A stretch of 6,102 nt of DNA, from NCBI GenBank assembly GCA_003151875.1, contig PLYW01000165.1, forward strand, positions 660-6,761. Reading direction: 5' to 3'. The notes beneath the pieces are model-generated. The model saw only the letters and a list, made by a program, of their open reading frames with translations. It was not told the origin of the DNA and made no database searches. Of the stretch, positions 1-5,071 are shown piece after piece. The DNA is from Acidobacteriaceae bacterium. GTDB taxonomy: Bacteria; Acidobacteriota; Terriglobia; Terriglobales; Acidobacteriaceae. Made by a program: the position numbers and the translations under genes. The first letter of the stretch is position 1, and every line of letters begins with the position of its first letter.

Positions 1-999
1 GATCTGCAGCCCGATGACATCTACTGGTGCAACGCCGATCCGGGATGGGTCACCGGCACGTCGTACGGCATCATCGGCCCCTGGTCGAACGGCACGACGC
101 AGGTGGTACTCGATTCCGGCTTCAATGCGGAGCGCTGGTACGAGTTCATCGAGAAGCACCGGGTTACGGTTTGGTATTCGGCGCCTACGGCGATCCGGTT
201 GCTGATGAAGGAAGGCACCGAGGTAGTGCGCCGGCATGACTTGTCGAGCCTGCGGTATCTGGCGAGTGTGGGAGAGCCACTCAATGCCGAAGCGGTGATC
301 TGGTCGCAGGAAGCTTTCGGCAAGATGTTCCACGACACATTCTGGCAGACCGAGACCGGCTGCATCGTGATCACCAATTTTCCCGGGATGCCGATCAAAC
401 CCGGTTCCATGGGGAAACCCTTCCCGGGGATCACCGCGGCGGTGCTGAATACCAAGACCTACGAACCCATCACCGAGCCGGGGATTGCGGGATTGATCGC
501 GCTGCGTCCCGGCTGGCCGTCGCAGGTCCGGTGCTACTGGAACAACGAAGCCGGGTTCAAGGCCAAATTCAAAAACGGCTGGTATCTGTGCGGGGACCGC
601 GCCTCCATCGACAGCGATGGCTACTACTGGTTCATGGGTCGCGACGATGATGTGATCAACACCGGCGGACATCTCGTCGGCCCCTTCGAGATTGAGTCGG
701 CGCTGCTGGAACATCCCGCGGTGTACGAGTCGGCCGCCGTCGCCAAACCCGACCCAGTCAATATGGAAGTGGTGAAAGCCTTCGTAACTCTGAAACCGGG
801 CTATCAGGTAACCGACGATCTGGAACTGGAAATCATGAACCACATTCGCAAACGGCTGTCGCCGCTGGCCATGCCGCAGGCGATCGAGTTTGTGGACTCT
901 CTGCCGAAAACGCGCAGCGGCAAAATCGTGCGGCGCGTTCTGCGCTGCAGGGAGTTCAACGAGCCGGTGGGGGACCTCTCTACCATCATGGATGACTAA
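1..999 (+). CDS. acsA: AcsA-type acetyl-CoA synthetase-like acyl-AMP ligase, C-terminal part (5' end missing)
   Basis: This is the C-terminal 332 residues of an ANL-superfamily adenylating enzyme. The frame is open to base 1, so the start lies outside; Bacillus AcsA is about 570 residues, so about 40% is missing. The family converts a short carboxylate plus ATP to acyl-AMP, then transfers the acyl to CoA in the cytoplasm. Visible landmarks are DPGWVTGTSYG near the left edge, WQTETG (343-360), the CGDRA adenylate-binding segment, the hinge-region GRDDDVI, and the C-terminal PKTRSGKIVRR whose lysine (922-924) is the catalytic, regulatory acetylation site in this family. The ending GDLSTIMDD is close to that of Bacillus AcsA. 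The Trp at 343-345 matches the residue that restricts Salmonella Acs to acetate/propionate, so a short acyl substrate is likely. One oddity: the usual Arg of the G-x-R-[IV]-G loop is Leu (GGHLVG, 673-675). The acp gene follows after 32 bases. The family call is firm; whether CoA or the neighbouring carrier protein is the acceptor is open. Confidence 0.93.
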   Translation, partial: DLQPDDIYWCNADPGWVTGTSYGIIGPWSNGTTQVVLDSGFNAERWYEFIEKHRVTVWYSAPTAIRLLMKEGTEVVRRHDLSSLRYLASVGEPLNAEAVIWSQEAFGKMFHDTFWQTETGCIVITNFPGMPIKPGSMGKPFPGITAAVLNTKTYEPITEPGIAGLIALRPGWPSQVRCYWNNEAGFKAKFKNGWYLCGDRASIDSDGYYWFMGRDDDVINTGGHLVGPFEIESALLEHPAVYESAAVAKPDPVNMEVVKAFVTLKPGYQVTDDLELEIMNHIRKRLSPLAMPQAIEFVDSLPKTRSGKIVRRVLRCREFNEPVGDLSTIMDD

Positions 1000-1017
1000 G
1001 CCAACAACCAAGGAAGC

Positions 1018-1021
1018 AGGA
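1018..1021 (+). promoter_or_regulatory. Ribosome binding site of the acyl carrier protein gene
   Basis: AGGA sits 10 bases before the ATG at 1032. A second AGGA at 1011-1014 is too far away to be the better site. The acp gene lies only 32 bases after the stop of the synthetase gene, so co-transcription is likely and no separate promoter is visible. Confidence 0.5.
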
Positions 1022-1031
1022 CACAACAACC

Positions 1032-1298
1032 ATGGATGAAATCACCAAATTAGTTCGCGATTACGTGATCCGGGAATATCTGGAAGAAGGCGACGAGCGC
1101 GAAATCACCGAGACCACTCCGCTGATTTCAGGCGGGATTGTGGATTCGTTCTCGATGGTGTCGCTCAAGCGCTTCCTGGAAAAGAAGTGCAACATTCAGA
1201 TTCCTGACGCCTGTGCTACGCCTGACGCCTTCGATAGCGTGCAGAAAATTGTTGGGCTGGTACACAAGTTTCAGAAAGCGCAACCCGTCACGGTGTGA
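1032..1298 (+). CDS. Stand-alone acyl carrier protein
   Basis: An 88-residue acidic protein with the size and pattern of a four-helix acyl carrier protein. The phosphopantetheine attachment motif is GGIVDSFSM, with the modified serine at residue 39 (1146-1148). The motif is DSF rather than the DSL of fatty-acid-synthesis AcpP, which is common in specialised carrier proteins. The following helix (SLKRFLEKKCNIQIP) and the later DAFDSVQKIVGLV segment fit helices II to IV. The family carries acyl groups as thioesters on a 4'-phosphopantetheine arm in the cytoplasm. The gene sits between an acyl-activating enzyme and an acyl-thioester-using PLP enzyme, and not in a fatty-acid-synthesis cluster, so it is probably a dedicated carrier for this pair. 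No phosphopantetheinyl transferase is visible, so a housekeeping one would have to modify it. The cargo is unknown; a short acyl group is inferred from the upstream gene. Confidence 0.88.
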   Translation: MDEITKLVRDYVIREYLEEGDEREITETTPLISGGIVDSFSMVSLKRFLEKKCNIQIPDACATPDAFDSVQKIVGLVHKFQKAQPVTV

Positions 1299-1312
1299 AG
1301 ACGCGGTTACGC

Positions 1313-1366
1313 CGGACAAAGATGTCCGCCACCGAAGCTGCTTGCGTCTACGGCGCTGGACGCGCC
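1313..1366 (+). other. Two small hairpins in the acp-kbl spacer
   Basis: The 114-base spacer contains CGGACA/TGTCCG (1313-1318 and 1323-1328, 4-base loop) and GGCGC/GCGCC (1352-1356 and 1362-1366, 5-base loop). Neither is followed by a run of T, so they do not look like intrinsic terminators. They could be mRNA-processing or stabilising structures that set acp and kbl levels apart, or chance in GC-rich DNA. Confidence 0.25.
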
Positions 1367-1402
1367 TTGGCCGCCGGCACAGCATTCATATTCGTAATCA
1401 TC

Positions 1403-1407
1403 GAGGA
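1403..1407 (+). promoter_or_regulatory. Ribosome binding site of kbl
   Basis: GAGGA five bases before the ATG at 1413 is a good Shine-Dalgarno match. It supports that start over extensions into the spacer, and the resulting N-terminus aligns with the start of known Kbl proteins (the AGLFKEE segment falls at residues 21-27). Confidence 0.7.
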
Positions 1408-1412
1408 ACATC

Positions 1413-2660
1413 ATGGCCTTCATTACTGCATTTCGCAATCGTTACCAGGCCGAGATCGAGGGGATCAAAGCCGCCGGCCTCTTCAAGGAAGAGGGCTACA
1501 TCCATTCACCGCAGTGGTCGGAGATTGAGGTCGAGTTTCCGGCCGGTTCGAAAATCAAAAAGTGCATAAACATTTGCGCCAACAACTATCTGGGACTGTC
1601 CAGCCATCCCGAGGTGATCGCAGCGGCGCACGCCGGGTTGGACAGCCGCGGCTATGGCATGTCGTCGGTGCGCTTTATTTGCGGCACGCAGGACATTCAT
1701 CGCGAACTCGAGAACCGGCTCACGGAGTTTCTCGGGACCGAAGATACACTTCTCTTCCCTTCCTGCATGGACGCGAACGCCGGCTTTTTCGAGGCGTGCC
1801 TGAACGAGCAGGACGTGATGATCGCCGACCGGCTGGTGCACGCCTCCATCGTGGACGGGATGCGCCTGTGCAAGGCGATGCAGGACACGTTCAAGCATTC
1901 CGACATGGGCCATCTGGAGGAGAAGCTGCAGGAGCACATGGACAAGCGCTCGCGCATGATCATCACCGACGGCATCTTCTCCATGGACGGCGACATGGCC
2001 AAGCTCGATCAAATCGTTGAGCTCGCAGAAAAGTACGACGCCATGGTATTCCTCGACGACTCGCACGCCAGCGGTTTCATCGGCCGCACCGGCCGCGGGA
2101 CGCACGAGCATTGCGGCGTCTTGGGGAAGATTGACGTGATCACGACCACGCTGGGCAAGGCGCTGGGCGGCGCTTCCGGCGGTTGCGTCAGCGGGCGTCG
2201 CGAACTGGTGGAGATGTGCCGCCAGCGGGCGCGTCCATTTCTCTTCTCTAACTCCGTTGCGCCGGTCATTGTCGCTGGTGCGCTGAAAGTGCTGGAGCTA
2301 ATCACTGCGACCACGGAGCGCCGCGACAAGCTGGAGTGGAATGCCCAGTACTGGCGCGGACTGCTGAAGGATGCCGGGTTCGACATCAAGGAAGGCGAGA
2401 GCCCGATCGTGCCTGTGATGCTCTACGACGCCAAGCTGGCGCAGGACTTCGCTCGCGACCTCTTCGACGAAGGCGTGTATGCCGTCGGATTCTTCTTCCC
2501 AGTGGTGGCGAAGGGACAGGCCCGGATTCGCACCCAGTTGTCTGCCGCGCACGAGAAACATCACCTGGATTTTGCCATCGCGGCCTTCAAGAAGGTCGGC
2601 GAGAAGCACGGAGTGTTGGGACTCGGAAAGAAGGAATTGCTCGCCCGGGCCGGCGCCTGA
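1413..2660 (+). CDS. kbl: Glycine C-acetyltransferase (2-amino-3-ketobutyrate CoA ligase)-type alpha-oxoamine synthase
   Basis: A complete 415-residue PLP enzyme; E. coli Kbl is 398. Kbl interconverts glycine plus acetyl-CoA and 2-amino-3-ketobutyrate plus CoA, and in threonine degradation it acts after threonine dehydrogenase as a cytoplasmic homodimer. The family signatures are all present: AGLFKEE (21-27), CANNYLGL (55-62), SVRFICGTQ (85-93), HASIVDG with the PLP-stacking His143, DGIFSMDG with Ser190, DDSHASGF with Asp215 and His218, TLGKALGGASGG with the PLP Schiff-base Lys249 (2157-2159), and KGQARIRTQ with Arg373, which should hold the amino-acid carboxylate. These match Kbl better than the serine palmitoyltransferase or BioF branches, which read differently at the SVRFICGTQ position. 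The enzyme looks fully active. A C-terminal tail of roughly 15 residues (GLGKKELLARAGA) extends past the E. coli end. The context is unusual: no tdh is adjacent, but an acyl-activating enzyme and a carrier protein lie directly upstream, so the acyl donor might be acyl-ACP. Confidence 0.93.
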   Translation: MAFITAFRNRYQAEIEGIKAAGLFKEEGYIHSPQWSEIEVEFPAGSKIKKCINICANNYLGLSSHPEVIAAAHAGLDSRGYGMSSVRFICGTQDIHRELENRLTEFLGTEDTLLFPSCMDANAGFFEACLNEQDVMIADRLVHASIVDGMRLCKAMQDTFKHSDMGHLEEKLQEHMDKRSRMIITDGIFSMDGDMAKLDQIVELAEKYDAMVFLDDSHASGFIGRTGRGTHEHCGVLGKIDVITTTLGKALGGASGGCVSGRRELVEMCRQRARPFLFSNSVAPVIVAGALKVLELITATTERRDKLEWNAQYWRGLLKDAGFDIKEGESPIVPVMLYDAKLAQDFARDLFDEGVYAVGFFFPVVAKGQARIRTQLSAAHEKHHLDFAIAAFKKVGEKHGVLGLGKKELLARAGA

Positions 2661-2714
2661 TGCCGGTTAGTGCGGGACGAGGATTCGAGACCTGTTAACT
2701 GTAACGCAGCGCTC

Positions 2715-2759
2715 GGCGGTCGTACGCAGACTGAAACCTTCGGCCGTCGAGCGACCGCC
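2715..2759. repeat. 8-bp perfect inverted repeat downstream of kbl
   Basis: GGCGGTCG at 2715-2722 and CGACCGCC at 2752-2759 are exact reverse complements separated by 29 bases; one further G-T pair can extend the stem inward. There is no T-run after it, so a classical terminator is unlikely. It lies in the 155-base spacer between kbl and the small gene and could be a transcript structure or a protein-binding site with distant half-sites. Confidence 0.4.
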
Positions 2760-2769
2760 AATTCACACA

Positions 2770-2781
2770 GGAAGCGCTTCC
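2770..2781. promoter_or_regulatory. 12-bp palindrome GGAAGCGCTTCC, possible operator
   Basis: A perfect palindrome with a central CG, 34 bases before the start of the small gene at 2816. LacI-family operators are typically short palindromes around a central CG with similar A/G-rich half-sites, so this could be a regulator site for the small gene. No regulator gene is in the window and no convincing -35/-10 pair was found nearby, so the role is inference. Confidence 0.3.
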
Positions 2782-2803
2782 GTGACGCAACGGCGCTCAT
2801 GAT

Positions 2804-2810
2804 AGGGAGG
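2804..2810 (+). promoter_or_regulatory. Strong ribosome binding site of the 60-residue protein gene
   Basis: AGGGAGG ends five bases before the ATG at 2816. This near-ideal Shine-Dalgarno sequence is the main evidence that the short reading frame is translated. Confidence 0.7.
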
Positions 2811-2815
2811 TCGCC

Positions 2816-2998
2816 ATGCTTTGCGAAGAACTGGAACTGCTTGAGGGACAATTCGACGAGATTGTGACCGCGCTGGAAGACCCGACCTTAACCGACGACC
2901 AGCGAAAAGCCCTGGAAAAGACCTATGCGGAGTTGAGCCACATCATTAAAGATCATCAGAAGGCCGGTCACAAAGGTAGTCCCTGTTTTGAAGAATAA
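2816..2998 (+). CDS. Small acidic protein of unknown function with a His/His/His/Cys ladder
   Basis: A 60-residue protein of no family I recognise. Residues 4-21 and 27-45 are rich in Glu, Leu and Lys and should form two helices, probably a helical hairpin, with the break at DPTLTDD (22-28). The C-terminal part carries His42, His47, His52 and Cys57, each exactly five residues apart, plus Cys3 near the N-terminus, which might bind a metal; a Gly-Ser-Pro turn precedes Cys57. There is no signal peptide or membrane segment, so it should be cytoplasmic. Translation is supported by the AGGGAGG site and by the frame filling the space before the convergent neighbour. It lies 155 bases after kbl on the same strand and could be the last operon gene or a separate unit. 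The function is unknown. Confidence 0.72.
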   Translation: MLCEELELLEGQFDEIVTALEDPTLTDDQRKALEKTYAELSHIIKDHQKAGHKGSPCFEE

Positions 2999-3037
2999 TC
3001 AGGTGACAGTCTGGCCCACGGAAAAACTGGGGCTACC

Positions 3038-5071
3038 TCACTTCCCCACCTGCTTAAGCACAACCATGTTGCGTTCGTCCGCGGCGATAGCCCGATAGAA
3101 CCTCTTGAGTTCGTCGGCCTGGCTGACGGGCACGGTCAGTTCCTTGATCTCGAACGTGCGAGTATAGCGAATGACATCGCCATTGACGGCTGTCTTGGAG
3201 TGATAACTGGCGAAGCTATAATCCGCGTTGGTGGGCAGGGGTAATTCATCCACTTGGTAGCCCTGGGGAATGGCGATATCGAAGATGTCAGCGTCGCGCG
3301 CCAGCCCCTCAAACTCAACCGGATACTGGCGCTTTTCTTTGGTCTCCATGAGGCCGCTGGACTTGACTCCGAGCACGCGCGCCCGCACCAGCAGTAGATC
3401 GCCGGCATTCTTGGCATAGTTGGCGGCTTCGAAGGAATAGTCAAATCCGAAGGGCTGGTCCGTAAGCTGCAGGTTGAACACCTTGGCGCCGGTGATTTGA
3501 AAGTTCGGGAGAGAGCCGGCCAACAAGGTTTCGATGGGCTTGATCTTGTCGCTCTCTTTGATGGCGTTGCGCAGGGCCCACCTCTGCGACCCGGCCCGAT
3601 CCCCGGTGCGTACTTCTTTGACCTCGCCCTTCAAAGTGCCCCTCGCATCTAGCGTCATAACGGCGGTGCGCTCAATGCTGTTCATGTTCGAGGGCTGCCT
3701 GGGCAGTTCAATCAACTCGCCGCCATTGGGCGCAACCAGCAAGCCGTAGTCGGACTGCAGGTGTCCGGCGATCTGGCCGAAGGGCGTGATCTCGTTGGTC
3801 GGATCAAAGAACAGCAGCGTGCCCAGCTTCGGATCGTGGCGGGTGGCGACCAGCGACGGGTCGTTCAAGCCTTCCGGCAGCTTGATGGCCAGAATCACAT
3901 GGTTGAAGGCACTCATCTGTGCCGGGGTTTCGGCAGTGACCGAACCGCGCCTGGCGTTCAGCACAACATAATAGGAATCCACGCCAATCTCGTGCAGCAT
4001 GGCAGCCATCAGGGTGGCCTTGTCTTTGCAGTCACCGTAGCGATGAGCAAACACCTGAGACGCTGGGTGCGGCTGAAAGCCCCCAATGCCCAACTCGATT
4101 CCCACATAGCGAATGTCGTGTTGCAGGAATTGTGCAATCGCTCTCATCTTGTCCAAGGGCGTCGGCAACGAAGCCGTAAGCGCGCTAACCTTCTGCTTCA
4201 ACTCCGGAGATGCATCCACCCGGCCATTGGTCAGTTTGAGATACCAGTCACCCATCTGCTGCCAGTTGGAGAATGCACTGGCTGCGGACCCGCCCGGAGG
4301 AAAGAAAAAAGTCACCATCCTGCCTTCGATCCCGGCCCGCGGGGGCATGTCTTCTTCCTCCCGCACCCCTTTCACATCGCTCACTGCCCATTGCCACTCG
4401 TTGCTGCCGCCCGGCGTCGCCTTGGCCTCAGGATAGTTGAGCCACAACGCCCGGTACTCCCAGCCCAGAGGTAGTTGCAAGATATAGTGACTTTCGCGCG
4501 TGGGACTCTCCCCTTGAATGTGCCAGATGTTCTGCAACACCATCGGCTGCTCTTCGATCTGGTACTCGTAGCCGATGAGATTACCCGGATCGGGCGCAGG
4601 AATGCGCAGCAGCTTGGCCTTAATATCCAAGATCAGCTCGCTACCCTCGATCTTAGGTACTGACACCTCCACGGCGTCCTTCTCTTTCACCTCATAGTCT
4701 TTGCCTTGCGCGGGGATGCACCAGCCGCGGATGCTGGTTATCTTTTCGTGGGAATCGAAGATGGCGACCACGGTGCCATGTTCGCGGCCTCCCGGCCGCA
4801 GAATCTTGTAGGCCTCGCGCACCGAAATCTTGATCTTGTCGACGCTCTGCACGCTGACGGTTTTTTCCGCATACATAAGGATGGCGTCGGTCTTCTCATC
4901 ATGCGCAGGTTCGGATGCATTGACCAAGGCGTGCATCCAGCCCGGGGCGTCGGCGAACGCCGCCGCCGGTTGACCCATCATTAAGCCTGCCAGCACACCC
5001 AGCAGGACCAGTCCCGGCCCATTAGTTGCTCGCGGTCGCCGTACCCGGCTGCAAAACAATCTGCTGCTCAT
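3038..5071 (-). CDS. Secreted DUF3857/transglutaminase-like protein with intact catalytic triad
   Basis: A complete 677-residue envelope protein. Residues 1-40 are a signal peptide: a basic N-region, a hydrophobic core (LVLLGVLAGLMM) and a signal peptidase I site AFA|DA after residue 40. A DUF3857-type beta-rich domain follows (about 65-225), then a transglutaminase-like core (about 290-425) with HRYGDCKDKA carrying Cys348 (4028-4030), FNHVIL carrying His391 (3899-3901) and FFDPTNE carrying Asp423 (3803-3805). The order and spacing fit a papain-like Cys-His-Asp triad, so it is probably an active protease, amidase or transglutaminase in the periplasm; its substrate is unknown. The C-terminal 120 or so residues form another beta-rich domain, as is usual for the family. 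The start at 5071 is supported by GAGGA at 5078-5082 and by the good signal peptide it yields. It overlaps the end of the upstream paralogue by 50 bases, so the two are probably translated together. Confidence 0.9.
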   Translation of the reverse strand: MSSRLFCSRVRRPRATNGPGLVLLGVLAGLMMGQPAAAFADAPGWMHALVNASEPAHDEKTDAILMYAEKTVSVQSVDKIKISVREAYKILRPGGREHGTVVAIFDSHEKITSIRGWCIPAQGKDYEVKEKDAVEVSVPKIEGSELILDIKAKLLRIPAPDPGNLIGYEYQIEEQPMVLQNIWHIQGESPTRESHYILQLPLGWEYRALWLNYPEAKATPGGSNEWQWAVSDVKGVREEEDMPPRAGIEGRMVTFFFPPGGSAASAFSNWQQMGDWYLKLTNGRVDASPELKQKVSALTASLPTPLDKMRAIAQFLQHDIRYVGIELGIGGFQPHPASQVFAHRYGDCKDKATLMAAMLHEIGVDSYYVVLNARRGSVTAETPAQMSAFNHVILAIKLPEGLNDPSLVATRHDPKLGTLLFFDPTNEITPFGQIAGHLQSDYGLLVAPNGGELIELPRQPSNMNSIERTAVMTLDARGTLKGEVKEVRTGDRAGSQRWALRNAIKESDKIKPIETLLAGSLPNFQITGAKVFNLQLTDQPFGFDYSFEAANYAKNAGDLLLVRARVLGVKSSGLMETKEKRQYPVEFEGLARDADIFDIAIPQGYQVDELPLPTNADYSFASYHSKTAVNGDVIRYTRTFEIKELTVPVSQADELKRFYRAIAADERNMVVLKQVGK

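Noticed and set aside
1295..1528. 77-codon frame starting at a GTG that overlaps the acp stop in a GTGA arrangement
   Set aside because: The overlap looks like translational coupling, but half of the frame runs out of phase over the well-supported start of kbl, the product is unlike any family I know, and no ribosome site is evident. Most likely a chance frame.
1506..2111. 201-codon minus-strand frame inside kbl
   Set aside because: It is fully covered by kbl, whose motifs run unbroken through the region; the product is low-complexity and unrecognised.
1413..2660. Serine palmitoyltransferase (sphingolipid synthesis) as the identity of the PLP enzyme
   Set aside because: The ACP and acyl ligase context resembles known bacterial sphingolipid loci, but SVRFICGTQ, the SCMDAN segment and KGQARIRTQ are Kbl-type, and the ligase keeps the short-acyl pocket tryptophan.
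2650..2668. Hairpin CCGGC/GCCGG over the kbl stop codon followed by TTA, as a possible terminator
   Set aside because: A five-base stem with a seven-base loop and only two T residues after it is too weak for an intrinsic terminator call.
2761..2774. ATTCACACAGGAA resembles the E. coli lacZ leader found in cloning vectors
   Set aside because: The match is short and stops at once, no lacZ frame follows, and the GTG a few bases on opens only seven codons. Vector contamination is not supported; coincidence is enough.
3012..3035. Six-pair stem between the convergent stop codons as a bidirectional terminator
   Set aside because: The stem includes a G-T pair, has a 12-base loop and no T-run on either side. 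The position suits a terminator but the sequence does not support it.
3761..4474. 237-codon plus-strand frame antisense to the 677-residue protein gene
   Set aside because: Its product has no recognisable motifs, and the opposite strand carries a complete protein with signal peptide and catalytic triad. Long antisense frames are expected in GC-rich coding DNA.
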